Shown in pieces: positions 63,401 through 64,000 of a stretch of DNA of 64,000 nt. Source of the DNA: Actinernus sp. WN-2022. Lineage: Eukaryota; Cnidaria; Anthozoa; Actiniaria; Actinernidae. Under the pieces are notes generated by a model. It saw nothing but the letters and a program-made list of their open reading frames with translations, was not told where the DNA came from and made no database searches. Every line of letters begins with the position of its first letter. Position 1 is the stretch's first letter. The DNA lies in assembly GCA_030867875.1 (NCBI GenBank), contig JAOWCC010000044.1, forward strand, positions 838,501 to 902,500, given 5' to 3'. The position numbers were made by a program, and so were the translations under genes.

Positions 63401-63631
63401 TATAGTTGCAATATGAAGGTCATTTATAATGGCAACTACAGAAAAATCTACATAATTATTCTTAATCTTCTCTCAAAGGACCAACACTTTACTTTGGTCA
63501 GTTACAGATCCTGCATGGTACCTGTTTCAGGTAGTGATATGCAGTAGGGTCCCTGTCCAGCTGAAGCTTGTCAATAATGTCATCATCTGCACCTTGTAAT
63601 AACTGGTAGAAAATATGGAAGTTTCTCTCCC
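3380..63631 (-). CDS. MYO1C-like: Class-I myosin (Myo1c/Myo1h-like), partial gene, 23 exons in window
   Basis: Myosin-I proteins are single-headed actin-dependent ATPases whose TH1 tail binds acidic phospholipids, linking actin to membranes. Twenty-three exons with GT-AG borders join in phase (110, 216, 72, 120, 71, 106, 81, 92, 46, 49, 47, 81, 106, 118, 41, 73, 77, 154, 55, 105, 75, 94, 71 nt) to about 686 stop-free codons. Order seen: [16 protein letters not shown], a TEDS-site Glu, DALAK, DIYGFE (switch II), [54 protein letters not shown] (converter), three IQ motifs, [11 protein letters not shown] and the start of TH1. The NVLDTSWP block and the short-tail layout match vertebrate Myo1c/1h from memory of those families; a single ancestor of both is likely. 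P-loop and switch-I exons lie right of 64000. The remaining TH1 exons were not found left of 3380. Spliced phase argues for an intact gene, not a pseudogene. Confidence 0.93.
3942..4124. mobile_element. MITE with 38-bp terminal inverted repeats
   Basis: Left arm ACCTTTATTTCACTAAGATC and so on to 3979; right arm is its imperfect reverse complement ending at 4124. A second inner inverted pair surrounds CTCATTAGATA and TATCTAATGAG. Confidence 0.85.
4145..4275. repeat. Hairpin repeat, copy 1
   Basis: Arms near 4153-4196 and 4219-4260 are complementary (CCCGAGGGC and GCCCTCGGG, CATTCAG and CTGAATG). Same family as 10195-10305, where flanking words such as AATAAGTCA and CTCTTAC also recur. Confidence 0.8.
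4280..5105 (-). pseudogene. LINE fragment A (reverse transcriptase C-terminal part)
   Basis: Frames contain [38 protein letters not shown] and LQNRAARVL, the thumb and post-RT region of jockey/CR1-like non-LTR elements. A later frame reads [14 protein letters not shown] and [11 protein letters not shown] before stops and frameshifts. The 5' part is absent. Sense to the host gene, in intron 22. Confidence 0.85.
5318..5411 (-). CDS. Myosin-I exon 22 (start of TH1 tail)
   Basis: [20 protein letters not shown], then [11 protein letters not shown] and one base, matching xAxExFxGKKxxYPxSV in the family's TH1. TH1 carries the phosphoinositide-binding PH-like fold. Acceptor TTCTTGCAG; donor GTAGAG is weaker than most others here. 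Confidence 0.93.
5820..6085. repeat. Dispersed repeat family, copy 1
   Basis: Shares TTTCACGAGTCACTATTTGA-like blocks, GCGTAGGCGGCGTTTGAAAT and TTACAAAT.ACGCGTGA with 53575-53825 in the same orientation. Contains many GAAATTTCAC palindromic words. No coding capacity. Confidence 0.8.
6156..6607. mobile_element. MITE with ~50-bp TIRs rich in CTACGACTACGG
   Basis: Left end ATTAGGGAATTTAAGATACG pairs with the right end CGTATCTGGAATTCGCTAAT; repeated TCCGTAGT words extend both arms. Confidence 0.8.
6647..7770 (+). repeat. Left arm of the long inverted repeat
   Basis: Matches 11530-12650 in inverse orientation with only scattered changes (for example GTGAGTGAGGCAT against GTGAGTGATTCAT). A short frame around 6710-6973 recurs in the other arm but resembles no known protein. 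Confidence 0.85.
7984..8007 (+). repeat. Direct-repeat block inside the 6-kb element
   Basis: TATAGCTACTTTCCGCACAC and the next four bases recur exactly at 11450-11473 in direct, not inverted, orientation, preceded by an ATTTTGGAAAAA block in both. Confidence 0.75.
8069..8212. mobile_element. MITE, GTGGCCATCTTGG family, copy 1
   Basis: TTCACCCAGTGGCCATCTTG at the left pairs with GGATCCAATATGGCCACCGAGTGAA at the right. A second copy is at 19388-19530; both contain ..CCTCGCACTG.GGATAT.AGAACGAG.TTAGCC. Confidence 0.85.
8345..8825. mobile_element. Long inverted-repeat element with poly-C/poly-G arms
   Basis: CAATTCCAAATCTGCCC followed by a C run pairs with a G run followed by GGGCAGGTTTGGAATTG. 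Inner words CACGCACAAAGGTTTC and GAAACCTTTGTGTGTG also pair. Nested in the 6-kb element. Confidence 0.8.
8846..8928. repeat. GATCGTTACGATCGC hairpin, copy 1
   Basis: GGATCGTTACGATCGC pairs with GCGATCGTAACGATC, with CGGTTTACCATA and TATGGAAACCG outside. Related GATCG-rich sequence is at 10695-11175. Confidence 0.8.
9847..10331. mobile_element. hAT-like MITE
   Basis: Ends CAGTGGCGGATCCAGG and CCTGGATCCGTCCCTG are complementary hAT-type termini. Immediate flanks ATGACATA and AATGAGTT do not give a clean 8-bp duplication. Contains hairpin copy 2. Confidence 0.8.
10195..10305. repeat. Hairpin repeat, copy 2
   Basis: ATACCTCGAACCTTCGGTTC pairs with GAACCTCGGTTCTCGGTAT; centre CCCTCGGGGCTCGGCCCTCG. 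Same family as 4145-4275, here inside a hAT-like MITE. Confidence 0.8.
10695..11175. repeat. GATCG-rich hairpin region, interrupted
   Basis: CGTTCGCTGCGATCGC at 10716 and TAGCGATCGTAGTGG at 11013 would pair if the MITE at 10753-11010 were removed. Further GATCG palindromes lie at 11060-11175. Confidence 0.6.
10753..11010. mobile_element. PIF/Harbinger-like MITE, TTA target duplication
   Basis: Left terminus GGGACCGGACATTATTTAGC and right terminus GCTAAATAATGTCCGGTCCC are perfect complements. TTA flanks both sides (10750-10752, 11011-11013), the 3-bp duplication typical of PIF/Harbinger. G/C-rich inner arms. Confidence 0.85.
11530..12650 (-). repeat. Right arm of the long inverted repeat
   Basis: Inverse copy of 6647-7770. 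Similarity decays toward the inside, where GATCCGGGGAACTAGTTATAT-like blocks still match with small indels. Confidence 0.85.
12752..12826 (-). CDS. Myosin-I exon 21 (post-IQ helices)
   Basis: Twenty-five codons, [19 protein letters not shown] then PERKFQ, aligning with the family's KxMVxKYCxSISPExK. Acceptor taken as CTTCAGAG so that the exon starts in phase 0; the alternative AG two bases upstream would break the frame. Donor GTAACC. Confidence 0.88.
13255..13352 (-). mobile_element. tRNA-derived SINE
   Basis: Reverse strand shows A box TAGCTCAGTTGG (13331-13342) and B box GGTTCGAACTG (13289-13299), then GGCCGCGTCCTTATGCCGGG. No acceptor stem forms, so it is not a working tRNA gene. The same tail recurs at 46165-46235. 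Confidence 0.8.
13400..14385. other. Intron 20, nothing specific
   Basis: AT-rich sequence without exons. Around 13780-13890 a TATATAGTGCAAATT..GCGCTTCACAAGG stretch resembles the 3' ends of dispersed retroelements, but too little remains to name it. Confidence 0.5.
14386..14490 (-). CDS. Myosin-I exon 20 (neck-tail linker)
   Basis: Thirty-five codons: [18 protein letters not shown], then [17 protein letters not shown]. The [16 protein letters not shown] block points to the Myo1c/1h branch. Acceptor GATGTAG, donor GTGAGA. Confidence 0.95.
15302..15637. mobile_element. MITE with perfect 9-bp target duplication
   Basis: TIRs CACACAGCGGTCAAATGTCT and AGACGTTTGACCGCTGTGTG, about 30 bp with few mismatches. 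TCCTGACAG flanks both ends exactly (15293-15301, 15638-15646). A 9-bp duplication suggests a Mutator-type origin. Centre has no coding. Confidence 0.9.
15737..15791 (-). CDS. Myosin-I exon 19 (end of IQ3)
   Basis: (K)[18 protein letters not shown], completing IQ3; vertebrate Myo1c has a similar IRGF..R stretch. Acceptor CTGACAG, donor GTAAGT, 55 nt, phase 0 at the 3' side. Confidence 0.88.
16297..16450 (-). CDS. Myosin-I exon 18 (IQ motifs)
   Basis: Fifty full codons. IQ1 reads [18 protein letters not shown]2 is degenerate ([16 protein letters not shown]); IQ3 starts AVQLIRK and finishes in the next exon. Starts are about 23 residues apart, the usual IQ spacing. IQ motifs bind calmodulin-type light chains. 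Very basic composition. Donor GTAAGT. Confidence 0.93.
16880..17160. repeat. Fragment of the repeat at 22531-22813
   Basis: Blocks such as ATGGGATG.TTAAA.TCA.AGCAAATATG, AATC.AGCATCGA.GGA and TTTAACTGTTT recur in the same order at 22615-22790. Its own terminal repeats are not clear. The left end of this fragment covers exon 17's 3' intron only. Confidence 0.6.
17223..17299 (-). CDS. Myosin-I exon 17 (converter to lever arm)
   Basis: [18 protein letters not shown] then QTRKHDL and one base. KIFIRFPxTLF.TEDA is a hallmark of Myo1c/1h. Acceptor GTTTTCAG, donor GTGAGA. Intron 16 is about 100 bp. Confidence 0.95.
17398..17470 (-). CDS. Myosin-I exon 16 (converter)
   Basis: (G)[20 protein letters not shown] then KLG and a split Val. 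Acceptor TTCCTGCAG, donor GTAAGT placed so that GT+G gives KLGVTKIFIR, matching the length of the family's MGRTKIFIR. Confidence 0.92.
17685..17725. repeat. TTAA/TTTA simple repeat
   Basis: ATTAATTAATTATTTATTTA with further TTTA units. Confidence 0.9.
18104..18815. repeat. 41-bp satellite with four-unit higher-order period
   Basis: About 17 units of AACGAACCAATGATGGCGAT plus CTACTGTTTATATAGCACCC. Units 3, 7, 11 and 15 carry TTTAATATATAGC (three bases longer), and the units after 8, 12 and 16 begin CACCCTAACGA, so the true period is four units, about 167 bp. In intron 15. Confidence 0.95.
19076..19383. mobile_element. TTAA-flanked MITE
   Basis: AGGAGCAGTGTCACGATTAG at the left and its complement (AATCGTGACACTGCTCCT) at the right. 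TTAA at 19072-19075 and 19384-19387. TTAA duplications are known from piggyBac and Kolobok; which one is not decidable here. Confidence 0.9.
19388..19530. mobile_element. MITE, GTGGCCATCTTGG family, copy 2
   Basis: GGTGGCCATCTTGGATTCAA pairs with TAGATCCAAGATGGCCACC. It directly abuts the TTAA of the MITE on its left. Same family as 8069-8212. Confidence 0.85.
20517..20611. repeat. 31-bp tandem duplication within a hairpin
   Basis: CTGGTGGACGAACAAGAGAC plus CGCTAATGAAGA-type tail occurs at 20522 and 20553. CATGCTGGTGGAC at 20518 pairs with GTCCACCAGCATG at 20599. Confidence 0.85.
20835..21875. repeat. Degenerate dimeric tandem repeat (A-B-A-B)
   Basis: Four related blocks share TTCGTACGTGCTCTAGAAG, ATTTAAAAGCTAAAA and GCGCGTCA.AAGCAAAT. 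Blocks 1 and 3 share an extra start (GCGGCACAG.GCCA.), blocks 2 and 4 share AATAAAAACTAT, giving a dimer of roughly 640 bp present twice. Non-coding. Confidence 0.75.
22531..22813. mobile_element. MITE with AAGGGGCTGTGTCA termini
   Basis: Left AAAGGGGCTGTGTCACG and right CATGACATAGCCCCTTTA are imperfect complements. TA lies at both outer edges. Related to the fragment at 16880-17160. Confidence 0.75.
23168..23420. mobile_element. TTAA-flanked MITE
   Basis: Left AGGGTCTCTCTTACCCAGTG then TGCATTGC; right GCAATGCACACTGGTTGACA then GCAACCC. TTAA at 23164-23167 and 23421-23424. Confidence 0.85.
23609..23714. repeat. Near-perfect 40-bp-arm hairpin beside exon 15 donor
   Basis: TGGTATATACTTCACGGTAG and TGTTCCGTTCCATATAGTCT pair with the downstream arm with only two or three changes; loop about 20 nt. 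It starts about 20 bp past the donor of exon 15. Very short MITE or a small-RNA-type precursor. Confidence 0.85.
23740..23780 (-). CDS. Myosin-I exon 15 (41-nt microexon)
   Basis: (R)[13 protein letters not shown](G), the RYKxLCPxTWPxW motif before the converter. Acceptor ATTTTAG, donor GTAAGC. Phases on both sides fit. A near-perfect 40-bp-arm hairpin starts about 20 bp downstream of the donor. Confidence 0.92.
24100..24330 (+). mobile_element. Probable LINE 3' end with TTGA repeats
   Basis: A non-coding stretch ends in GGTAATAACAAAG followed by TTGATTGATTGATTGA, the kind of short tandem tail left by CR1/L2-like retrotransposons. No coding part is preserved. Confidence 0.4.
24500..24905. 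repeat. Composite repeat, copy 1
   Basis: Contains CGCGCTCATTGGCTAAAAGC, then GCGGGAAATATCAGCG, then a hairpin (24760-24905) with ATGCCCTGATATTTGTCCTT and its complement. The same blocks in the same order recur at 46965-47510. Confidence 0.75.
25128..25523. mobile_element. MITE with ~75-bp TIRs
   Basis: AATCTTAAGTCAGAATTCC.ACGGGAAGTCT.ATTATTTTAGCCAT at left pairs with ATGGCTAAAATAATGAGACT and TCCCGTAATAATTTTGACTT at right. Confidence 0.85.
25524..25687. mobile_element. Hairpin MITE with ~70-bp arms
   Basis: GATACCGAATTATATTACCG and AGAAAATATATTCCGTATTG pair with the mirror arm; loop GGAGTCGCGCAGCGACGAAG. Directly abuts the previous MITE. Confidence 0.85.
26422..26787. mobile_element. Palindromic element, CCACGGTTTTTTC family, copy 1
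   Basis: AATAGACCATTCCACGGTTT at left; complement AAAAACGGCGTGAGATGGT at right, with long inner complementarity (AGCAACTCGAAATTAGTGAC against the other arm). Related copy at 52646-53060. Confidence 0.85.
26937..27054 (-). CDS. Myosin-I exon 14 (SH1-SH2 helices)
   Basis: (S)[16 protein letters not shown], then [15 protein letters not shown] and PFTFFLN. This is the SH helix region that relays to the converter. Acceptor GTTGCAG, donor GTATTG. It lies between two MITE clusters (26422-26787 and 27165-27366). Confidence 0.95.
27165..27366. mobile_element. MITE with ~65-bp GC-rich TIRs
   Basis: GCATTTCGGACACGGCACTC through GGGTCGGCGGGCCGATAA pairs with TTATCGGCCCGCCGACCC through GTGCCGAAAATGC. 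Confidence 0.9.
27700..28550. other. Intron 13, nothing specific
   Basis: AT-rich, no exon signals supported by protein similarity. GGCTCAATTC near 27718 and GAATTGAGCC near 28003 form a weak 10-bp inverted pair only. Confidence 0.5.
28551..28656 (-). CDS. Myosin-I exon 13 (actin-binding helix)
   Basis: [20 protein letters not shown], then [15 protein letters not shown] and one base. YVRCIKPND is the conserved actin-interface strand. Acceptor GATTTCAG, donor GTACGT; the frame would otherwise meet a stop a few codons on. Confidence 0.95.
29097..30420 (+). pseudogene. LINE B, 5'-truncated insertion with 6-bp duplication
   Basis: CTTCTG flanks both ends (29091-29096, 30421-30426), and the host repeat continues across. 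Frames read [39 protein letters not shown], then after an inserted [24 protein letters not shown] and further post-RT sequence to near 30045. This is the C-terminal part of a non-LTR reverse transcriptase. It contains a stop and ends AAATAAAGAAAACTGAAA. Antisense to the host gene. Confidence 0.85.
29320..29631. mobile_element. MITE inserted inside LINE B
   Basis: Perfect 20-bp TIRs CCTATATCATTATGACGTCA and TGACGTCATAATGATATAGG. Flanks TCAATTAC and TCAATTGA share six bases, close to an 8-bp duplication. It splits the LINE reading frame between KTQL and TKLKTKQNK. Confidence 0.9.
31173..31682. mobile_element. TTAA-flanked MITE with ~200-bp arms
   Basis: AGTGCCCCTCAAACCCTTTT and AAAAGGGTTGAGGGGCACT at the ends; inner AAGAAAAAGCCTGGGTCGAT also mirrored. 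TTAA at 31169-31172 and 31683-31686. Confidence 0.92.
31687..32028. mobile_element. TTAA-flanked MITE sharing its left TTAA
   Basis: GCAACGAGGACGGCAACGAC at left and GTCGTTGCCGTCCTCGATGC at right. TTAA at 31683-31686 (shared with the preceding MITE) and 32029-32032. Confidence 0.9.
32751..33020. repeat. 18-bp satellite
   Basis: About 15 units of AGTGGCAGGGCATGTCTT, some with ACTGG in place of AGTGG, one unit 17 bp. Because 18 is a multiple of three both strands stay open, giving repeated CPATKT-type peptides; this is not evidence of a gene. It abuts LINE C's 3' end. Confidence 0.95.
33021..34618 (-). pseudogene. LINE C, reverse transcriptase with one stop
   Basis: From 34605 down: [52 protein letters not shown] (motif A Asp), then CGVP and an in-frame TAA near 34220 where the family has a Gln, then [29 protein letters not shown] (catalytic FADD), and the thumb and C-terminal part to 33324. 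About 420 codons, 5' end missing. Same broad family as LINE A. Sense to the host gene and only about 20 bp from exon 12's donor. Confidence 0.9.
34640..34720 (-). CDS. Myosin-I exon 12 (loop 2)
   Basis: Twenty-seven codons: [16 protein letters not shown], then [14 protein letters not shown] is the basic actin-contact end of loop 2. Acceptor TCTTCCACAG, donor GTGAGC at 34634-34639. LINE C begins about 20 bp beyond the donor, so little original intron remains there. Confidence 0.92.
35315..35361 (-). CDS. Myosin-I exon 11 (loop 2 approach)
   Basis: (S)[15 protein letters not shown], the family's GFLDKNNDLL segment; Ser replaces the usual Gly at the split codon. Acceptor ATCTTAG, donor GTAAGG. 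Intron 10 is only about 170 bp, one of the shorter introns in the window. Confidence 0.94.
35532..35580 (-). CDS. Myosin-I exon 10 (HYAG segment)
   Basis: Sixteen codons, [16 protein letters not shown], plus one base. Acceptor TATTTCAG, donor GTAAGT. Separated from exon 9 by a 6.4-kb intron that holds the 46-bp satellite. Confidence 0.94.
35600..36350. other. Intron 9, unique part next to the satellite
   Basis: No exon recognised. A GGATGCCTATTTCC..GGTAAGC stretch near 35860 resembles a donor on the minus strand but the upstream frame carries a stop. Confidence 0.5.
36351..41916. repeat. 5.6-kb satellite of 46-bp and 37-bp units
   Basis: Roughly 120-130 units of ACCCAGGGTAAGTCTAACTT plus GGCAATGTTGGCAAGTACTT plus CAACTA. 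Left of about 38880 nearly all units are 46 bp; to the right, 37-bp units lacking AATGTTGGC and units with AAGCC for AACCC are interspersed. A block of about 0.8 kb is repeated with an offset of 940 bp (39.66-40.5 kb against 40.6-41.4 kb). Ends decay at 41760-41916. Lies in intron 9. Confidence 0.97.
42021..42066 (-). CDS. Myosin-I exon 9 (46-nt microexon)
   Basis: Encodes (S)[15 protein letters not shown], the variable loop between HPHF and EFRLxHYAG; compare the ADQRTRKSLGR stretch of Myo1c. Acceptor CTCTCCCTACAG, donor GTAAAC. Phase closes exactly with exons 8 and 10, which supports this short exon. Confidence 0.85.
42304..42507. mobile_element. Foldback element with GGTAAGTGGTC repeats, copy 1
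   Basis: TIRs TTGGCTAAAGTGAACAATCT + GCACCGTAAAAAAGTGG and their complement. GTGCC flanks both ends (42299-42303, 42508-42512). The centre is about ten 11-bp units GGTAAGTGGTT/C. Related copies at 44851 and 48057. No coding sequence. Confidence 0.9.
42831..43230 (-). pseudogene. LINE fragment, reverse transcriptase C-terminal zinc motif
   Basis: [20 protein letters not shown] then KCRKY: the CPxC...HFLFxC motif found at the C-terminus of several non-LTR reverse transcriptases. Upstream frames ([14 protein letters not shown]) fit but are broken. Only the end of the element remains. Confidence 0.6.
43350..43441 (-). CDS. Myosin-I exon 8 (lower 50K)
   Basis: [20 protein letters not shown] then [10 protein letters not shown] plus AG of a split codon. 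DEECLRPG is typical of Myo1c-type motors. Acceptor CTCATAG, donor GTGGGT. Confidence 0.95.
43450..44430. other. Intron 7, nothing recognised
   Basis: AT-rich, short spurious frames only. Confidence 0.5.
44439..44519 (-). CDS. Myosin-I exon 7 (motor, after relay helix)
   Basis: Twenty-seven codons, [20 protein letters not shown] then KGIISLL, phase 0. The family form is xWEPVxYFxNKxICDLxE..KGIIS. Acceptor TTTCAG, donor GTATGA. Confidence 0.95.
44851..44935. mobile_element. Foldback family, copy 2 (truncated)
   Basis: CTAAAGTGAACAATCTGCAC followed by CATAAAAAAAGTAATCGGTAAGTAGG and a mirror CACTTACCGATTACTTACC. The right terminal repeat seen in copy 1 is missing. Confidence 0.75.
44950..45564. 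other. Intron 6, nothing recognised
   Basis: No repeats or exon signals that can be supported, apart from the donor of exon 6 at its right edge. Confidence 0.4.
45571..45676 (-). CDS. Myosin-I exon 6 (relay helix)
   Basis: Reads (S)[17 protein letters not shown] then [18 protein letters not shown], the relay helix of class-I myosins and nearly invariant. Donor GTGAGA at 45565-45570 follows GIE; the open frame simply continues into the intron beyond that point. Acceptor TTTCAG. Confidence 0.96.
46165..46235 (-). mobile_element. SINE fragment
   Basis: Reverse strand CTCACTGGTTAGCGGGAGGT, GAGTTCGAAACC and GGCCGCGTCCTTGGGCAGGA match the start and tail of the SINE at 13255-13352, with the A-box region deleted. 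Confidence 0.7.
46808..46927. mobile_element. Hairpin MITE with ~50-bp arms
   Basis: TATACTATCATAAAACACGA and GAGAAATGTTGAAAGCACG pair with the mirror arm; loop includes CACCTTCGG. Flanked by GCGCGCTCTGATTGGCTAA-type sequence to the left. Confidence 0.85.
46965..47510. repeat. Composite repeat, copy 2
   Basis: TCACGCGTAACTGGTTGAA..TTACGTGACC, GAGCGGGAAATATCAGCG, then after an extra ~350 bp ATGCCCTGATATTTGTCCTT to GGGCATATTTCGATGC. Same block order as 24500-24905. Confidence 0.75.
47924..47994 (-). CDS. Myosin-I exon 5 (switch II)
   Basis: [20 protein letters not shown] then EKN and two bases of a Ser codon. DIYGFE is switch II, which couples ATP hydrolysis to lever movement. Acceptor TTTTAG, donor GTAGAT. 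The split Ser codon (AG+C) is completed in the next exon. Confidence 0.96.
48057..48196. mobile_element. Foldback family, copy 3
   Basis: TAGTGAACAAGATGCAACAT then TGTGGTCGGTAAGTGGTTGG at left, and ACAGTGTCACTTGTTCACTTTAGCC at right. More diverged than copy 1, with only about two GGTAAGTGG units. Confidence 0.75.
48700..48775 (+). repeat. Possible retroelement 3' end
   Basis: GTTGCATTATATAAATAGAT followed by ATTATTATTATT, a pattern common at 3' ends of dispersed elements. Little else is preserved. Confidence 0.35.
48902..49021 (-). CDS. Myosin-I exon 4 (motor)
   Basis: Forty codons from [19 protein letters not shown] through [34 protein letters not shown] is diagnostic of myosin motors. Acceptor CTTCAG, donor GTAACA; phase 0 both sides. 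Confidence 0.96.
49783..50227. mobile_element. TTAA-flanked MITE with ~150-bp arms
   Basis: Left AGTGCCTGAACAATATTTTT, inner TAGATATCAATTCTAAATCA and GCTGTGCCGCTGAGTTAA, all mirrored to the right end AGGCACT. TTAA at 49779-49782 and 50228-50231. Terminal AGTGCC matches the MITE at 31173. Confidence 0.92.
50232..50885. other. Intron 3, nothing specific
   Basis: No exon or repeat structure supported. Confidence 0.5.
50893..50964 (-). CDS. Myosin-I exon 3 (cardiomyopathy loop, TEDS site)
   Basis: Twenty-four codons, [20 protein letters not shown] then KGEK, phase 0 at both ends; acceptor CTTTAG, donor GTAAGG. Counting 16 residues back from DALAK in the next exon puts the TEDS-rule position on the Glu of GEK (codon 50896-50898). 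An acidic residue there is known to bypass the need for heavy-chain phosphorylation seen in amoeboid myosin-I. Confidence 0.92.
51261..51339. repeat. Hairpin around TCTGTACAGA
   Basis: GGTCTGTACAGAGAAATATC pairs with GGTATTTCTCTGTACAGACC; centre CTGTACAG words pair too. Confidence 0.85.
52080..52345. repeat. Repeated palindrome TTTCTATAACTCTATAGAAA
   Basis: The palindrome occurs at 52119, inverted at 52263 and again at 52318, within a region starting GCGCGCTCTGATTGGCTGTA. Likely a hairpin transposon with nested copies. Confidence 0.7.
52646..53060. mobile_element. Palindromic element, CCACGGTTTTTTC family, copy 2
   Basis: GAATAGACCCTTCCACGGTT at left and AACCGTGGAAGGGTCTATTC at right, perfect complements; arms extend over most of the element. 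Related to 26422-26787. Confidence 0.9.
53575..53825. repeat. Dispersed repeat family, copy 2
   Basis: Same order of blocks as 5820-6085, same orientation: CGAAATCGAAGTAAT, ACACAAGTGAAATTTGTCCC, CACTATTTGATTACCCA, GGCGTTTGAAATTTCACA. Confidence 0.8.
54205..61230. repeat. 7-kb satellite of 83-bp units
   Basis: About 84 units of GTAGGCAGGTTAATAATAAT, AACATCAACAACAACGATGA, TGATGATAAACAAGTAACCA, ATGACTGCACTCAGCCTTGT, GCA. Each unit holds triplet runs (AAT, CAA, GAT). Variants include 2 extra GAT triplets, TAGGGCAGG, TAAGGCAGG, GACTGGACTC and GACAGCACTC. The same variant series appears at 56.1-56.9 and 57.87-58.7 kb, an offset of about 1766 bp. 83 is not a multiple of three, so open frames here are artefacts. 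In intron 2. Confidence 0.97.
61320..61487. mobile_element. MITE with ~50-bp TIRs
   Basis: CAATAGGCAAGTTTCGTATT and GAGCTGGAACGAGCCCT pair with AGGGCTCATTCCAGCTC and AATAAGAAACTTGCCTATTG. Confidence 0.85.
61632..61847 (-). CDS. Myosin-I exon 2 (motor)
   Basis: Seventy-two codons in phase 0, from [12 protein letters not shown] to ARPVNIVSK. Contains [14 protein letters not shown] and [13 protein letters not shown], the standard motor helix pair (family form AxVLHLGNxxF). Acceptor CCTTTACAG, donor GTCAGT. Largest exon in the window. Confidence 0.95.
62171..62650 (-). pseudogene. LINE fragment D (linker before reverse transcriptase)
   Basis: [16 protein letters not shown], then an in-frame [23 protein letters not shown], and [19 protein letters not shown]. 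This is the endonuclease-RT linker typical of jockey/RTE-type LINEs. No endonuclease or RT core remains. Confidence 0.8.
62928..63255. mobile_element. MITE with ~110-bp TIRs
   Basis: CATCCTCAAAATTGGTTTGG through CTTCCTGTGGCCACTGT and CAACTCAAATTTGCAGGATG at left; mirrored right arm ends CCAATTTCAAGGACGG. Between exons 1 and 2. Confidence 0.88.
63522..63631 (-). CDS. Myosin-I exon 1 of window (motor, upper 50K)
   Basis: Encodes (G)[11 protein letters not shown] followed by [10 protein letters not shown] and ending HYLKQ, the conserved segment after switch I in class-I motors. Acceptor TTGCAG at 63632-63637 and donor GTACC at 63517-63521. It begins with two bases completing a Gly codon and ends in phase 0, matching the next exon. 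Confidence 0.93.
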
Positions 63632-63637
63632 CTGCAA

Positions 63638-64000
63638 GATGGAAATAAACCAAAAAATTACAACCATGTTATTAGTGTTTGCTGTTGCATGAATAAACAC
63701 TTATATCAGTCAAGACAGTGGCTTGAATTGTGCCGTCAGTATATTATTAGCATTAATGCCCTTGAATAAACAGAAAACATGGTGGCTTCAAGTGTGAAAC
63801 AAAAATAAACTTTTGTCATCAGTATATTAATGTTTGCTGTTAACAAGATGGTGACTTATAATAATTATTGAAGTGTGATGAAAATAAACCTTGTAGTCAA
63901 TAATAATAATATTTGATTTACGAAATATCTCATTTGCTGTTTGAAAATGTCATAAAATTATAACAATTATAAATTATATCACCCATGTTTTCACAAAAGG
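63638..64000. other. Intron upstream of exon 1 of window
   Basis: AT-rich sequence with loosely repeated AAAATAAAC..TTGT.GTCA.TA phrases (63710-63900). No further exon; the 5' part of the gene continues beyond the window. Confidence 0.6.

Overview
The window is animal nuclear DNA. It is AT-rich, with short exons between long repeat-filled introns, GT-AG splice sites, decayed non-LTR retrotransposons, tRNA-derived SINE sequence and very many short inverted-repeat transposons (MITEs). The repeat style (TTAA-flanked MITEs, frequent ACATGT motifs, LINE families) suggests a cnidarian, perhaps a coral. That assignment is an inference; nothing here fixes the species. There are no bacterial operons, rRNA genes or CRISPR arrays.

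One gene explains nearly all the real coding sequence. It lies on the minus strand and runs from 63631 (5' side) down to at least 3380 (3' side). Joining 23 small exons gives about 686 codons of a class-I myosin, most like vertebrate Myo1c/Myo1h: the motor domain from the [11 protein letters not shown] segment onward, switch II, actin-binding and SH helices, converter, three IQ motifs, the neck-tail linker and the start of the TH1 tail. Reading phase is kept across every junction and no exon contains a stop. The 5' exons (P-loop, switch I) lie beyond 64000, and the rest of the TH1 tail lies left of 3380 and probably outside the window.

Layout along + coordinates. 1-3380: downstream intron with hairpins, a CT-rich satellite and a hAT-like MITE beside the last exon. 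3380-12750: two tail exons, LINE fragment A, and a 6-kb inverted-repeat element (6647-12650) with ~1.1-kb arms and several nested MITEs. 12750-17470: linker, IQ and converter exons, a SINE, and a MITE with a perfect 9-bp target duplication. 17470-28656: actin-binding and SH exons, a 41-bp satellite with four-unit higher-order structure, a degenerate dimeric repeat and many MITEs. 28657-34720: LINE B with a MITE inside it, two MITEs sharing one TTAA, an 18-bp satellite, LINE C and one exon. 35315-42066: three exons around a 5.6-kb satellite of 46/37-bp units. 42066-50964: six exons, a foldback element carrying GGTAAGTGG-type repeats, and hairpins. 50965-61631: one 10.7-kb intron holding a 7-kb satellite of 83-bp units. 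61632-64000: two motor exons and LINE D.

Functionally there is one product, a single-headed membrane-linked actin motor; everything else is intronic. The most unusual content is the architecture: three large higher-order satellites in introns of one gene, insertions lying within about 20-30 bp of three splice donors, and a foldback family with internal short tandem repeats that I cannot assign to a known superfamily.
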